Positions 53,252 to 64,000 of a DNA stretch of 64,000 nt are shown here, piece by piece (the stretch's first letter is position 1; every line of letters starts with the position of its first letter). Origin of the DNA: an uncultured Pelagibacteraceae bacterium. GTDB taxonomy: Bacteria; Pseudomonadota; Alphaproteobacteria; Pelagibacterales; Pelagibacteraceae. Both the position numbers and the translations under genes were made by a program. The notes beneath the pieces were generated by a model. The model did no database searches. It worked only from the letters and a program-made list of their open reading frames with translations, and had not been told where the DNA came from. The stretch is taken from NCBI GenBank assembly GCA_902578265.1, contig CACHCA010000002.1, forward strand, positions 23,501-87,500, read 5' to 3'.

Positions 53252-54553
53252 ATGGGAATTAATATATCTAATTTTTTAGCCTCAAAATCTCAAAATCGAA
53301 AGATGGGGCAATTTCAAGATCTCGATCATCTGGATGGTCTGGCTGTTTCCTCAGTGAGTGCCAATTTATATAACTCTAAAAGAGATGATTTGGTGATGTT
53401 CTATTTTCGAGATGGGGCAAATTTTGCATCTGTTTATACTCAGTCAAAAATTTTGTCAGAAAATATTAAATGGAATTTAAGTCAAAAAACACAAAAAATT
53501 TTTTCACTAATAATTAATACTAGAAATGCCAATTCTTTCACTGGTGAGCAAGGCTTCAAAAGTATGCAACATCTTGCCGAAATGATTTCTAAGCAATTGA
53601 CAGACAAACAAAAAGAAGATGAGGATGATCCTAAAATTATTAAATCAAAAAATATTATTTTTGGATGCACAGGAACTATTGGAGAAAAATTTCCTGAGGA
53701 CAAGATAAAATTGAAAATTCCAAATTTAATTAAGAATATTAAATATACTCAAAATAAATACATTTGGATGAAAGCAGCTTTAGGAATAATGACGACTGAT
53801 ACACAGCCAAAAATGGCAATGGAAGAATGTAAAATTGGGGGAACACCCGTTAAAATTTATGGAATTGCAAAAGGATCTGGTATGATATATCCAAATATGG
53901 CTACCACATTAGGATACATTTTTACAGATGCAAATATATCTAATGAAGTTTTGAAAAAGCTACTTAAAAAAAATATCGAAAATACTTTTAATGCAATTTC
54001 GTGTGATGGAGATACCAGCACAAACGATATGATAACAATTTTTTCTACAGGCAAAGCAAAAAATTCATTGATTACTACTTTAAACGATAAAAAAATTAAA
54101 TTTTTTGATGAGTCACTAAATAATGTGTTATTAAATTTAGCTAAAAGGGTTGTGGCAGACGGTGAGGGTGCAAAAAAATTTGTCACAATTAATATTAATA
54201 ACGCTAAAACTGAATATGATGCAAAAAAAATTGGTTTTTCGATTGCTAATTCTCCCTTAGTAAAAACAGCTATAGCTGGGGAAGATCCAAACTGGGGAAG
54301 AATAATTATGGCAGTGGGAAAATCTGGAGTAGATATAAATTTGAATAAATTATCAATTAAATTTGGCGATCTGATGATTGTACAGAAAGGAAAAATTTTT
54401 AATCAATATAACGAGTCTGATGCTGTTAACTACATGAAAAGTTCAGATATTAAAGTTAACGTTGATGTTGGAATTGGAAAAAAAAGCTTTACTGTCTATA
54501 CAATGGATTTAACAAAAGAGTATATCAACATAAATTCTGATTATAGGAGTTAA
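53252..54553 (+). CDS. argJ: Glutamate N-acetyltransferase/amino-acid acetyltransferase
   Basis: A 433-residue Ntn-type enzyme that transfers the acetyl group from N-acetylornithine to glutamate. IFGCTGTIGEKFP, GIMTTDTQPKMA, GIAKGSGMIYPNMATTLGYIFTDA (auto-cleavage at the Ala-Thr within MATTLG) and EDPNWGRIIMAVGKSG match ArgJ. The N-terminus is somewhat divergent. ATG 53252 is the first plausible start 65 bp from divergent secA. It supplies acetylglutamate for argB, so the pathway is cyclic. Confidence 0.9.
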   Translation: MGINISNFLASKSQNRKMGQFQDLDHLDGLAVSSVSANLYNSKRDDLVMFYFRDGANFASVYTQSKILSENIKWNLSQKTQKIFSLIINTRNANSFTGEQGFKSMQHLAEMISKQLTDKQKEDEDDPKIIKSKNIIFGCTGTIGEKFPEDKIKLKIPNLIKNIKYTQNKYIWMKAALGIMTTDTQPKMAMEECKIGGTPVKIYGIAKGSGMIYPNMATTLGYIFTDANISNEVLKKLLKKNIENTFNAISCDGDTSTNDMITIFSTGKAKNSLITTLNDKKIKFFDESLNNVLLNLAKRVVADGEGAKKFVTININNAKTEYDAKKIGFSIANSPLVKTAIAGEDPNWGRIIMAVGKSGVDINLNKLSIKFGDLMIVQKGKIFNQYNESDAVNYMKSSDIKVNVDVGIGKKSFTVYTMDLTKEYININSDYRS

Positions 54554-54593
54554 GATATATTGAAATTCAAAAATTAATAATTAAATAAGTTGT

Positions 54594-55025
54594 ATGATCA
54601 AATATAATTTAAAATGTAAAAAATGTAATCTTACATTTGATAGCTGGTTTGCATCTTCTACAGAATTTGACAAACTTAAAAAGAAAAAATTAATTAATTG
54701 TCATAGTTGTGGGTCTTTAAAAGTAGAAAAAAATTTAATGGCACCTAAATTGATAAATAAATCCTTTATTAATAATTACGAAAAAAAAGATTTACTAAAA
54801 TATCAAAAAATTAAAAAGAAAATAAATGAGTATCAAAAATTCATAAAAAGCAATTTTGATTATGTAGGTAAAAACTTCACATATGAAGCTAGATCTATAC
54901 ATTATAATAATAAAAAAAGAGATAGAGGCATTTATGGAACAGCTTCCAGAAAAGATTTAAAAGAACTTAAAGAAGAAGGAATTGATGCTCAATTAATTCC
55001 TTGGGTGGAAAATGAAAATAATTAA
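54594..55025 (+). CDS. DUF1178 family protein
   Basis: A 143-residue protein. Two CxxC pairs (LKCKKCNLTFDSWFASSTEFDKL and INCHSCGS) form a probable zinc ribbon, followed by a charged helix and VGKNFTYEARSIHYNNKKRDRGIYGTASRKDLKELKEEGI, the DUF1178 pattern. Function unknown. It follows argJ by 40 bp on the same strand and overlaps convergent ubiG by 4 bp. Confidence 0.82.
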   Translation: MIKYNLKCKKCNLTFDSWFASSTEFDKLKKKKLINCHSCGSLKVEKNLMAPKLINKSFINNYEKKDLLKYQKIKKKINEYQKFIKSNFDYVGKNFTYEARSIHYNNKKRDRGIYGTASRKDLKELKEEGIDAQLIPWVENENN

Positions 55026-55750
55026 TTTTTAATAAATTTCATGATATAGTTAACTGATTTATCATTACTAATATCCCATTTGTCAGTTAATATGTTAAAT
55101 TTCATACCATCTGATCTATCCAGTCTTAAATCATTTTTTTTTAGTTCTGAAATCAATTCTTCAGGTTTAACAAATTTTTCCCATTCGTGAGTTCCTATTG
55201 GCAACCATCGCAATATATATTCTGCTCCTACAATTGCAAAAAGGTAAGATTTTAGAGTTCTATTAAGAGTGGCAACAAACATAATCCCATCTTTTTTTAA
55301 AAGATTACTACAAGATTTTAAGAAGAAATTTAGATCTTCAACATGCTCCACTATTTCCATGTTTAAGATTACGTCAAATTTATTCTTTATATTTAATTTT
55401 TCTGGAGATGAACAAATATAATCTATTTTAAGATTATTTTTTTTAGAATGTATTTTTGCAACTTTAATATTTTTATCAGACGCATCAATGCCTGTTACCT
55501 CCGCACCTAATCTACACATTGGCTCTGACAATAATCCTCCACCACAACCTACATCCAAAATTTTGATATTTTTTAAGGGAGTTTTGCTAATTTCTAACCG
55601 AAATGTTTTAATTATATCTTCTTTAATATATGAAATTCTAATTGGGTTAAATTTATGCAATGGTTTAAATTTGCCTTCAGGATTCCACCATTCTTCAGAG
55701 ATTTTGGAAAATTTTTCTATTTCTTTTTTATTTATTGTGTTATTTTTCAT
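55022..55750 (-). CDS. ubiG: Ubiquinone biosynthesis O-methyltransferase
   Basis: A 242-residue SAM methyltransferase that performs both O-methylations in ubiquinone synthesis. FSKISEEWWNPEGKFKPLHKFNPIR is the UbiG N-terminus, KILDVGCGGGLLSEPMCRLGAEVTGIDAS is motif I, and LRWLPIGTHEWEKFVKPEEL is specific to UbiG. Length is normal. It is divergent from lysC with a 68-bp gap. Confidence 0.95.
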   Translation of the reverse strand: MKNNTINKKEIEKFSKISEEWWNPEGKFKPLHKFNPIRISYIKEDIIKTFRLEISKTPLKNIKILDVGCGGGLLSEPMCRLGAEVTGIDASDKNIKVAKIHSKKNNLKIDYICSSPEKLNIKNKFDVILNMEIVEHVEDLNFFLKSCSNLLKKDGIMFVATLNRTLKSYLFAIVGAEYILRWLPIGTHEWEKFVKPEELISELKKNDLRLDRSDGMKFNILTDKWDISNDKSVNYIMKFIKN

Positions 55751-55818
55751 TTGTAAGTTGACTTTATATTCAACATGTATTTATTCAATATTTTTTAAAT
55801 TTAAAAGATTATTCTATC

Positions 55819-57039
55819 ATGAAAATTGTCGTATTAAAATTTGGAGGCACATCAGTTGGCACTATCACAAAAATTAAAAGAGTTGCTAAAATAATTATTG
55901 ATTACAAAAAGAAAAATTACATGGTCATTGTAGTTTCATCAGCTATGAGTGGTGTGACAAATGAGTTAATAAAAAAATCTTTTGAAATAAGTGATAATTT
56001 CGCAGAACCAGAACATGATGTTTTAGTTTCTACAGGTGAGCAAGTTGCATGCTCTTTAATAGCTGGTCGATTAATTCATGAGGGATATGAGTCTAGATCT
56101 TGGTTATCTTGGCAAGTACCAATTTTGACTAAAGGAAATTATAAAAATTCTAGAATAAATCAAATAAACAAAAGAAATATCATAAAATATATGAAAGAAG
56201 GTGGCATACCTATAGTCACTGGGTTTCAGGGATTAAATGATGAAAATAGAATTACAACCATAGGAAGGGGTGGATCTGATGCAAGCGCAATTATGATTGC
56301 TAAATTTTTCAAAGCAGAGAGATGTATAATCTATACTGATGTAGAGGGTGTATACACAACTGATCCAAACAAATTGAAAAATGCAAAAAAGATTAAAGTA
56401 ATTTCGTATGAAGAAATGTTAGAGATGGCATCATTGGGTGCAAAAGTTATGCAGCCAGTTTCAATACAAGATGCAAGATTAAATAGGATTGATATTGAGG
56501 TAAAATCATCTTTTTCTAAAAAATCAGGAACATTGATCACTAAAAGATCAAATATTTTAAATAATAAAATTGTTACTGGAATTTCCGCGACTCAAAATGA
56601 TTCAAAGGTTTCTCTTATTGGCGTGAGGGATAAACCCGGAGTTGCTGCGGCAATTTTTAAACCATTATCTAAAAATTTAATAAACGTTGATATGGTTGTG
56701 CAAAATATTTCTGCTAATGGGAAAGAGACAGATTTAACATTTACAATTAAAACTGATGACTTGAATAAAACAAAAAAAATTATTCAACAAAATAAAACTA
56801 TTAATTATAGAAAACTACTTTTTGAAAAAGGTGTTTCAAAAATCTCAGTAATTGGGGTAGGTATGATAACAACACCTGGAGTAACATTTAGAATGTTTCA
56901 ATCATTAGCAAATAAAAAAATAAATATTAAAGTAATTTCAACTTCCGAAATCAAAATTTCAGTTTTGATTGATAAAAAGAATACACAAAAAGCTTTGATT
57001 GCACTTCATAAAGAATTCAAATTAGATCAAAAAAAATGA
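55819..57039 (+). CDS. lysC: Aspartate kinase
   Basis: A 406-residue aspartokinase, first step for Lys, Thr and Met. [53 protein letters not shown] and [21 protein letters not shown] are catalytic motifs. Two C-terminal ACT domains ([23 protein letters not shown] and [19 protein letters not shown]) suggest feedback control. It overlaps ispG by 4 bp. Confidence 0.95.
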   Translation: MKIVVLKFGGTSVGTITKIKRVAKIIIDYKKKNYMVIVVSSAMSGVTNELIKKSFEISDNFAEPEHDVLVSTGEQVACSLIAGRLIHEGYESRSWLSWQVPILTKGNYKNSRINQINKRNIIKYMKEGGIPIVTGFQGLNDENRITTIGRGGSDASAIMIAKFFKAERCIIYTDVEGVYTTDPNKLKNAKKIKVISYEEMLEMASLGAKVMQPVSIQDARLNRIDIEVKSSFSKKSGTLITKRSNILNNKIVTGISATQNDSKVSLIGVRDKPGVAAAIFKPLSKNLINVDMVVQNISANGKETDLTFTIKTDDLNKTKKIIQQNKTINYRKLLFEKGVSKISVIGVGMITTPGVTFRMFQSLANKKINIKVISTSEIKISVLIDKKNTQKALIALHKEFKLDQKK

Positions 57040-58130
57040 GCATTAGACCTTTTAGAGATATAAAAAGAAGAAAAACGAGAGAGATTAATGTTGGCAAAGT
57101 AAAAGTTGGAGGAGGAAATCCTATATCAGTTCAATCAATGACCAACACTCTTACCACTGATATAAAAGCTACAATTAATCAAATTAATGAAATTAGCTCT
57201 GAGGGGGCTGATATAGTAAGAGTCTCTTGTCCCGACGAGTCATCATCCAAAGCGTTAAAAGAAATAATTAAACATGTTGATGTACCTATAGTTGCTGATA
57301 TTCATTTTCATTATAAGAGAGCTATAGAGGCCGCAGAGAATGGAGCTAGCTGTTTAAGAATAAATCCTGGGAATATAGGAAATATTAGTAAGATAAAAGA
57401 GGTAGTTAAAGCCGCTCATGATAATAATTGTTCTATTCGGGTTGGAGTTAATGCTGGATCTTTAGAAAAAGATATTTTAGAAAAATATAAAGAGCCTTGT
57501 CCGGAAGCTTTAGTTGAAAGTGCCTTAAATAATATAAAGATTCTTGAGGACGCGAATTTTAATAATTTAAAGATAAGTGTTAAATCTTCTGATGTTTTTT
57601 TATCTATTGAGGCTTATCGTCAACTCTCAAAAGTTACTGATTATCCTCTCCATTTAGGAATTACAGAGGCAGGAGGATTTGTGCCAGGGAGTGTAAAATC
57701 CTCAATCGGTCTAGGGACATTACTTTTAGATGGCATTGGTGATACAATAAGAATTTCTTTATCTGATAATCCAGTTGAGGAGGTTAAGATTGGAAATGAG
57801 ATACTAAAATCACTTAATTTAAGGGAAAGAGGTGTAAAGATAATCTCATGTCCATCATGTGCTAGACAAGGATTTAAAGTAATTGAAACTGTTAAAATTT
57901 TAGAGGAAAAATTAGCACACATCAAAACACCAATAACACTCTCTGTAATTGGTTGTGTAGTCAATGGGCCAGGTGAGGCTGCAATGACAGATATAGGAAT
58001 TACCGGAGGTCAAAAAGGAAACAATATGCTTTATTTATCAGGTGTGCAGTCAGAAAAAGTTTTAACAAAAGATATGATTGAAAAAATTGTTACTGAGGTT
58101 GAAAAAAAGGCTTTTGAGCTAAAAAAATAA
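57036..58130 (+). CDS. ispG: 4-hydroxy-3-methylbut-2-enyl-diphosphate synthase
   Basis: A 364-residue iron-sulfur enzyme of the MEP isoprenoid pathway. [46 protein letters not shown] and [19 protein letters not shown] are TIM-barrel motifs; the three [4Fe-4S] Cys are in [11 protein letters not shown] and [18 protein letters not shown]. Length is normal. prfA starts 1 bp after its stop. Confidence 0.96.
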   Translation: MSIRPFRDIKRRKTREINVGKVKVGGGNPISVQSMTNTLTTDIKATINQINEISSEGADIVRVSCPDESSSKALKEIIKHVDVPIVADIHFHYKRAIEAAENGASCLRINPGNIGNISKIKEVVKAAHDNNCSIRVGVNAGSLEKDILEKYKEPCPEALVESALNNIKILEDANFNNLKISVKSSDVFLSIEAYRQLSKVTDYPLHLGITEAGGFVPGSVKSSIGLGTLLLDGIGDTIRISLSDNPVEEVKIGNEILKSLNLRERGVKIISCPSCARQGFKVIETVKILEEKLAHIKTPITLSVIGCVVNGPGEAAMTDIGITGGQKGNNMLYLSGVQSEKVLTKDMIEKIVTEVEKKAFELKK

Positions 58131-58131
58131 A

Positions 58132-59205
58132 ATGATACCACTTAAAAAAATTGAAGAATTAATCCAAAAACATTCATTGCTGGAGAAAGATTTATCATCG
58201 GGCAAAATTGACAAAAAATTCTTTGCAGAAAAATCAAAAGAGTATGCAGATTTAAATGAAATTATTAAAGACGCAAAAAAATATTTTTCCTATGAAAAAG
58301 ATAGATTAGAAATACAGAAAATTTTGGATGATAAAAATTCAGATACTGAATTAATTAAAATGGCTGAGATAGAGTTAAATGATTTGAAACAGGAGAATGT
58401 GACTAATGAAAAAAAACTAAAAATGTTTTTGTTACCAAAAGATGAAGCAGATAAAAAAAATGCAATAATTGAAATTAGAGCAGGAACTGGTGGTTTAGAA
58501 GCAAGTTTATTTGCAGCAGATCTTTTTAAAATGTATGAAAGAGTAAGTCATAAGAAAAGATGGATTGTTGAGTTAATTTCTATTTCTAGAAGTGAGGCAG
58601 GGGGTTTAAAAGAAGTCATTGCGTCTATCAAAGGAAATAATATTTATTCAACTCTAAAATATGAAAGTGGCGTTCATAGAGTTCAAAGAGTGCCTGATAC
58701 TGAGACCCAAGGTAGGGTACATACATCAGCAGCAACAGTAGCGGTCTTACCTGAGGCAGAGGAAGTAGATTTAAAAATAAATGAGGTTGACTTAAGAATA
58801 GATGTATTCAGAGCTGGTGGACCTGGTGGACAATCGGTCAATACAACAGACAGTGCTGTTAGAATCACTCATATTCCAACGGGAATATCTGTTTCACAAC
58901 AAGATGAAAAATCTCAACATAAAAATAAAGCAAAAGGTATGAAGATATTGAGAGCAAGACTATATGAGCTTGAAAGATCTAGAATTGAAAATGAAAGATC
59001 AAAAGACAGAAAAAATAAGATTGGAACAGGTGACAGATCGGAGAGAATTAGAACGTACAACTTTCCACAAGGAAGAGTAACAGATCATAGAATAAATTTA
59101 ACTTTACATAAGTTGGAGGAATTTTTAGAAGGTGAAATTTTTGATGAAATGATTGAGGCTTTAACGCTTCAAGCACAAGAGGAGAGTTTGGGTGTAATAA
59201 ATTGA
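58132..59205 (+). CDS. prfA: Peptide chain release factor 1
   Basis: A 357-residue factor that recognises UAA and [15 protein letters not shown] holds the GGQ hydrolysis loop, and the codon-reading PxT motif appears as [10 protein letters not shown], consistent with RF1 rather than the SPF of RF2. N-terminal coiled part and [23 protein letters not shown] are family-typical. prmC, which methylates its GGQ Gln, follows with no gap. Confidence 0.96.
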   Translation: MIPLKKIEELIQKHSLLEKDLSSGKIDKKFFAEKSKEYADLNEIIKDAKKYFSYEKDRLEIQKILDDKNSDTELIKMAEIELNDLKQENVTNEKKLKMFLLPKDEADKKNAIIEIRAGTGGLEASLFAADLFKMYERVSHKKRWIVELISISRSEAGGLKEVIASIKGNNIYSTLKYESGVHRVQRVPDTETQGRVHTSAATVAVLPEAEEVDLKINEVDLRIDVFRAGGPGGQSVNTTDSAVRITHIPTGISVSQQDEKSQHKNKAKGMKILRARLYELERSRIENERSKDRKNKIGTGDRSERIRTYNFPQGRVTDHRINLTLHKLEEFLEGEIFDEMIEALTLQAQEESLGVIN

Positions 59206-60048
59206 ATGAATATTAATCAAGCCATTAAAAAAGCATCTATTGATTTAAAAAGGTATCAAATTAAATCTGCATTATTAGATTGTGAGATTTTGATGTCTAA
59301 AGTTTTAAATAAGAATAGGAAATTTATTATAATGAATCCAAACGAGAAAATAAGTGATCATGAATATTATAATTTTAGAGCATTTATATCTAGCAGAATA
59401 AAAAAAAAACCAATTGCCTATATTACTGGTGAAAAATCTTTCTGGAAATATAATTTTAAGATAAATGAAAAAGTTTTAATACCAAGGCCTGACACAGAAA
59501 TCATAATAGAACAAGTTTTAAAGATTTATAAAAAAAAAGAAGGTATTAATTTTTTAGAAATTGGAATCGGATCTGGTTGTATAATCTTATCAATTTTAAA
59601 AGAAAAAAAGTCTTTTTTAGGCAAGGGAGTTGATATTAGTAAAGAGAGTTTAAAAGTTTGCATAAACAATGCAATTAAGCTCGGTTTGATAAATAGATTG
59701 AAATTGTTTAAATCAGATATTGACAATTTCTCATCAGGCAAATATGATTTAATAATATCTAATCCTCCATACATTAAAAATTTTGATTTTAAAAATATGG
59801 ATGATGAAGTTGTAAAATACGAGCCAAAGTTAGCTCTTGATGGTGGATTAGACGGTTTATCAGAGATCAGAAAAGTAGTTAGTAAATCATCTGAACTGGT
59901 TAAAACTCATGGCAAATTAATTTTAGAAATTGCGCATGATCAAAAAAATGAGGTAAAAAAAATATTAAAGAGTAATAATTTTTACGTTAACAAGGTAGTT
60001 AAAGATTTTGCTTATAAAGACAGATGTATAATTAGTACTAAAATTTAA
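59206..60048 (+). CDS. prmC: Release-factor glutamine methyltransferase
   Basis: A 280-residue SAM methyltransferase acting on the GGQ Gln of release factors. KKPIAYITGEKSFWKYNF and LIPRPDTEIIIE are PrmC-type motifs, FLEIGIGSGCIILSIL is motif I, and LIISNPPYIK is the catalytic NPPY. ATG 59206 follows the prfA stop directly. DUF4167 follows 6 bp later, the usual alphaproteobacterial order. Confidence 0.94.
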   Translation: MNINQAIKKASIDLKRYQIKSALLDCEILMSKVLNKNRKFIIMNPNEKISDHEYYNFRAFISSRIKKKPIAYITGEKSFWKYNFKINEKVLIPRPDTEIIIEQVLKIYKKKEGINFLEIGIGSGCIILSILKEKKSFLGKGVDISKESLKVCINNAIKLGLINRLKLFKSDIDNFSSGKYDLIISNPPYIKNFDFKNMDDEVVKYEPKLALDGGLDGLSEIRKVVSKSSELVKTHGKLILEIAHDQKNEVKKILKSNNFYVNKVVKDFAYKDRCIISTKI

Positions 60049-60054
60049 AAAAAA

Positions 60055-60441
60055 ATGGTTACATTTAGAAATAATAACAATCGAAGAAACAACTTTAGAA
60101 GAAGCGAAAGAAGTTTTAAGTCTAATGGGGATAGAAATAAGTTTAGTTCGAATTTTTCAAATAATGATAGCTTTCAAAGAAAAATGCCTGGTAGAAATAA
60201 TCACAATGCATCAAAATTAATCGAGAAATATAGCAATCTTGCAAGAGAGGCACTTTCAACAGGGGATAAAATATTATCAGAAAATTATTTTCAACATGCA
60301 GATCATTTCATGAGAATTTTGAATGAAAAAGAATTTCAAAAAAAAAATTCTTCATCAAATGAAAATTTGACTAATGTTCCTGAAAATATATCTGAAACAA
60401 TTAAGAATAAAGTAGAAACTAAAAATAATTTAGATCAATAA
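60055..60441 (+). CDS. DUF4167 family protein
   Basis: A 128-residue protein. The first half is low-complexity Asn/Arg/Ser (RNNNNRRNNFRRSERSF, then GRNNHNA), and the middle SKLIEKYSNLAREALSTGDKILSENYFQHADHFMRIL is the DUF4167 core. Function unknown; the Arg/Asn-rich start suggests RNA or ribosome contact. The family almost always follows prmC in Alphaproteobacteria, as here. The C-terminus is polar. Converges on the M23 gene. Confidence 0.85.
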   Translation: MVTFRNNNNRRNNFRRSERSFKSNGDRNKFSSNFSNNDSFQRKMPGRNNHNASKLIEKYSNLAREALSTGDKILSENYFQHADHFMRILNEKEFQKKNSSSNENLTNVPENISETIKNKVETKNNLDQ

Positions 60442-60452
60442 ATATCAACAGA

Positions 60453-61745
60453 TTAATTATATCCAATAATTTTTTCAGATTTTAAAACATTTAATTTAAT
60501 TTTTTTTGTTTCAAAAATTTTTCTCTCATTTCCTTTCAAAACTTTACCTGATGGAAGTTTTAATGTTTGAGAATTTACTCTTTTACCATTTATTAAAACC
60601 TCATAGTGTAAATGTGGACCAGTTGATTTACCTGTAGAACCCACGTAACCAATAGTTTGACCTTGGTTAACTCTTACACCACTTCTCATTCCTTTTGCAA
60701 ACTTTGACATATGTGCATAAATAGTTTGATAAGTTGAGTTATGTTTTATTACTATGCAATTACCTCCACCTCCACACCAACCAGCTTTTTTTATAACTCC
60801 AGAGCCTGATGCCATGATTGGTGTTCCCATGGGAGCAGCAAAATCTGTTCCTTTATGCATTTTATTAAAACCATCTATTGGATGTTTTCTCATACCAAAT
60901 GGTGAAGAAAGCCTTGCTCCATTAATCGGAGTTTTCATTAAAGCTTTTTGAATACTTTTGCCGTTTTTGTCGTAATGTCCAATACTACCCTCTTTATCAA
61001 AAAAATATAAAGAATTATCTTCTCCACTTAAAATTAAATTAGCAAATAGAATATTTCCTGTTTCTATAATTCTTTTATTTTCATCCATAAAAGCTTCATA
61101 CATTATTTGAAACTTATCAAATTTCCTTATATCCCTCTGAAAATCCACCTGAAAGCCATAAATTCTTGCAAAGTCTATTATTACACTTATAGGTATTGAT
61201 TGATCTACCGCTGATTTATATAAGCTTAATGATATTATATTCTCTTTATATATTATTTCTTTTTTAAGCTTTGTTAATAAAATTTCTTCTTTAAAATTTT
61301 TATTTTCTAAATCCTTAGTTAAAATTATTCTTTCTTTATTTGAAATTTGAAACATAAATTCTTTTATTGAGTCATTATTTTGATCAATTGTGAAAAGAAT
61401 TTTTTGATTAGTATTTAGATTATTTAAATTCAATTTTTTAGATAATTTTTTTTTAATGATTGCGATTTCCTCTATTTTCACATCATATTGGTTAAGTATA
61501 CTGTCAAAGGTATCTCCCAATTTAACTTTATGAGATATCTTTTTAAATCTTGGCTCAAACTTACTAAAAATATGGTTTATAGTTTTTTTAAAATAAATAT
61601 TTTCAACAATTTCTTTATAATTATTAGCAATTTTTTTTTTTGAGTAATTATGATATCCAGTTGAAACTACTGTCACTAGTAGTACTAAAAATAGTAAAAA
61701 AAATTCGTTCTTAATTTTTATTTTTATTTTTAATCTATGAAACAT
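60453..61745 (-). CDS. M23-family metallopeptidase (LysM plus LytM)
   Basis: A 430-residue envelope protein: N-terminal membrane helix (FFLLFLVLLVTVVSTGYH), a region with VKLGDTFDSILNQYDV that resembles a LysM-type domain, then a C-terminal M23 domain with SSPFGMRKHPIDGFNKMHKGTDFAAPMGTPI (HxxxD zinc ligands), IYAHMSKFAKGMRSG and GSTGKSTGPHLHYEVL (HxH). Peptidoglycan endopeptidase or a divisome-type activator. The C-terminal tail is a short extension. Last gene before the rRNA operon. Confidence 0.93.
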   Translation of the reverse strand: MFHRLKIKIKIKNEFFLLFLVLLVTVVSTGYHNYSKKKIANNYKEIVENIYFKKTINHIFSKFEPRFKKISHKVKLGDTFDSILNQYDVKIEEIAIIKKKLSKKLNLNNLNTNQKILFTIDQNNDSIKEFMFQISNKERIILTKDLENKNFKEEILLTKLKKEIIYKENIISLSLYKSAVDQSIPISVIIDFARIYGFQVDFQRDIRKFDKFQIMYEAFMDENKRIIETGNILFANLILSGEDNSLYFFDKEGSIGHYDKNGKSIQKALMKTPINGARLSSPFGMRKHPIDGFNKMHKGTDFAAPMGTPIMASGSGVIKKAGWCGGGGNCIVIKHNSTYQTIYAHMSKFAKGMRSGVRVNQGQTIGYVGSTGKSTGPHLHYEVLINGKRVNSQTLKLPSGKVLKGNERKIFETKKIKLNVLKSEKIIGYN

Positions 61746-62075
61746 TAATTTTTTTCGATTTTTTAAGTATTACTCGAACATTTAAAAAAATCAAAAAAAG
61801 TCCCAAAAATAGCCCTTTTTTTAATGATTTTTTAATCTTAAATGCTTGATTTCCTAATATTTTAGCCTATAAGCATCAAACTTTCTCTATAAATAGTTGT
61901 TACAATTATCTAAAGAGAATTATTGGGTTTTGCCACTCAATTAGCTATTTAAATCGTAAATATTTAAGAAGAGAAGTGTGGACGGTTAAGGTTACCAAAA
62001 ATTTGTCGTACACACTTCAACTTTATATAAATTTTATTCTTAGAATTTATATAGAAGCTAGTGTGCGCCGTTTTT
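61746..62075 (+). promoter_or_regulatory. rRNA operon promoter and 16S leader
   Basis: A 330-bp gene-free region. A sigma70-like promoter candidate is TTGATT (61846-61851), a 16-bp spacer and TATAAG (61868-61873). Downstream comes a boxA-like repeat (61941-61961), then TTTAAGAAGAGAAGTGTGGACGG (from ~61963), which is complementary to the spacer at ~63602-63628 and should form the 16S processing stem. A hairpin TATATAAATT/AATTTATATA (62024-62053) lies just ahead of 16S. Confidence 0.65.
61941..61961 (+). repeat. boxA-like direct repeat, copy 1 (16S leader)
   Basis: TTAGCTATTTAAATCGTAAA plus T. The copy at 63820-63840 differs at one base (T to A). It contains GCTATTTAA, close to the boxA antitermination core GCTCTTTAA. 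Leader and spacer placement in the same direction matches the two boxA sites of E. coli rRNA operons; the function is inferred. Confidence 0.55.
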
Positions 62076-63552
<1,477 letters not shown>

Positions 63553-63558
63553 AAGGAT

Positions 63559-63580
63559 GAGCAAAAGTAAAATTTTGCTC
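63559..63580 (+). promoter_or_regulatory. Hairpin just after 16S
   Basis: GAGCAAAA pairs perfectly with TTTTGCTC across a GTAAAA loop. It follows the 16S 3' end by about 7 nt and is followed by TAAATAAT. It is probably part of spacer processing structure, not a terminator, because the operon continues. Confidence 0.45.
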
Positions 63581-63648
63581 TAAATAATATACAGGTTAAT
63601 GTTGACCGTCCTCATTTCTCTTCTTAAATTAGTGTTTCTCTTGAATGG

Positions 63649-63725
63649 GGGCCGGTAGCTCAGTTGGTTAGAGCACACCCTTGATAAGGGTGGGGTCGAA
63701 AGTTCGAGTCTTTCTCGGCCCACCA
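63649..63725 (+). tRNA. tRNA-Ile (GAT)
   Basis: Acceptor GGGCCGG/TCGGCCC, D-stem GCTC/GAGC, anticodon stem CACCC/GGGTG with loop TTGATAA (anticodon 63683-63685), standard T-loop TTCGAGT and encoded CCA. It is the first spacer tRNA between 16S and 23S. Confidence 0.98.
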
Positions 63726-63738
63726 AACTTAAGATTAA

Positions 63739-63814
63739 GGGGGATTAGCTCAGCTGGGAGAGCGCCTGATTTGCATTCAGGAGGTCAGCGGTTCGATCCC
63801 GCTATCCTCCACCA
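63739..63814 (+). tRNA. tRNA-Ala (TGC)
   Basis: Acceptor GGGGGAT/ATCCTCC, D-stem GCTC/GAGC, anticodon stem CCTGA/TCAGG with loop TTTGCAT (anticodon 63772-63774), standard T-loop TTCGATC and encoded CCA. It is the second spacer tRNA, 13 bp after tRNA-Ile. Confidence 0.98.
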
Positions 63815-63819
63815 AACAC

Positions 63820-63840
63820 TTAGCTATATAAATCGTAAAT
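63820..63840 (+). repeat. boxA-like direct repeat, copy 2 (16S-23S spacer)
   Basis: TTAGCTATATAAATCGTAAA plus T, 20 of 21 identical with the copy ahead of 16S. It begins 5 bp after the tRNA-Ala CCA end and before the 23S leader. Candidate second antitermination site. Confidence 0.55.
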
Positions 63841-63875
63841 TATGAAATAATAATTAATATCAATATCTATATCCG

Positions 63876-63943
63876 AACATTAGCTAATAACATTACTAAT
63901 GTTCATTATAAAAATTTGATTCAACACAGAATTTTTTTCTGTG
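63876..63943 (+). promoter_or_regulatory. 23S 5'-flank hairpins
   Basis: Two inverted repeats lie ahead of 23S: AACATTAG/CTAATGTT (63876-63903) and CACAGAA/TTCTGTG (63925-63943). They may guide 23S processing or form part of the 23S flanking stem, whose other half is outside the window. Confidence 0.45.
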
Positions 63944-63947
63944 CATA

Positions 63948-64000
63948 AATCAAGCGTTTAAGGGCGTGTGGCGGATGCCTTGGCACTGAAAGCCGATGAA
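63948..64000 (+). rRNA. rrl: 23S ribosomal RNA, 5' end only
   Basis: The last ~53 bases match the 23S 5' end (TCAAGCGTTTAAGGGCGTGT, then GGATGCCTTGGCA and GCCGATGAA). The gene runs past the window edge. The start is placed by comparison with E. coli 23S and may be off by a few bases. Confidence 0.93.

Noticed and set aside
58132..59205. PDT instead of PAT in the codon-reading motif of release factor 1
   Set aside because: The motif is P-x-T, and the middle residue varies in the family; not evidence of a changed code. Many genes here end in TGA, so RF2 must exist elsewhere.

Overview
The window is a chromosomal segment from a SAR11-type alphaproteobacterium (Pelagibacterales, close to Candidatus Pelagibacter). 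Four things point there: very low GC with lysine, isoleucine and asparagine rich proteins; an alphaproteobacterial 16S rRNA followed by tRNA-Ile, tRNA-Ala and 23S; a tRNA-His without the usual extra 5' G; and alphaproteobacterial marker genes and gene orders (gcrA, murA-DUF2948-hisD, prmC-DUF4167, rpmH-rnpA-yidD-yidC). The genome is very compact: many genes overlap by 1 to 47 bp, and almost every intergenic gap is under 150 bp. I see no IS element, prophage or CRISPR array.

Layout. 1-7.2 kb: truncated oligopeptidase B, membrane J-domain protein, GT9 glycosyltransferase, DapA-like aldolase/lyase, cyclopropane fatty acid synthase, lysine-rich coiled-coil protein, small membrane protein and SET-domain protein. 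7.2-14.1 kb (minus strand): HDAC-family deacetylase, dapE, dapD, HAD nucleotidase, argB, yidC, yidD, rnpA, rpmH. 14.2-19.1 kb: TVP38-family protein, tRNA-Thr, two small basic genes, dcd, murA, DUF2948, hisD, infA. 19.1-23 kb: tRNA-Phe, cspA, a candidate histidine leader, tRNA-His, hisS, hisZ, hisG. 23-26.7 kb: rmuC, a PD-(D/E)XK nuclease, sbcB, a thioredoxin. 26.7-39.6 kb (mostly minus strand): folC, accD, trpA, trpB, trpF, pyrF, ihfB, rpsA, aroA, lptB, lptC, kdsD, rnd, then an NDUFA9-like protein on the plus strand. 39.6-50.6 kb: gcrA, argD, argF, cytochrome c, kdsB, pheA, SRP RNA, dnaX, ybaB, recR, glcB, accA. 50.6-61.7 kb: secA (frame interrupted), argJ, DUF1178, ubiG, lysC, ispG, prfA, prmC, DUF4167, M23 peptidase. 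61.7-64 kb: rRNA operon.

Functional themes are amino-acid synthesis (Lys, Arg, His, Trp, Phe), envelope building (LPS export, Kdo precursors, peptidoglycan, fatty acids), translation and protein export, and DNA processing. Most genes are core housekeeping genes.

The points that most deserve a second look are: (i) a divergent TrpA/TrpB pair that has lost both partners of the classical interface salt bridge; (ii) a small His-containing ORF with a hairpin ahead of tRNA-His-hisS-hisZ-hisG, with hisS starting only 4 nt after the tRNA; (iii) a secA frame broken at an 8-base homopolymer; (iv) a lysine-rich, H1-like protein beside SET and HDAC-type genes; (v) AccA with an added C-terminal membrane helix; (vi) three tRNAs with irregular T-loops; (vii) a near-identical boxA-like direct repeat in the rRNA leader and spacer.
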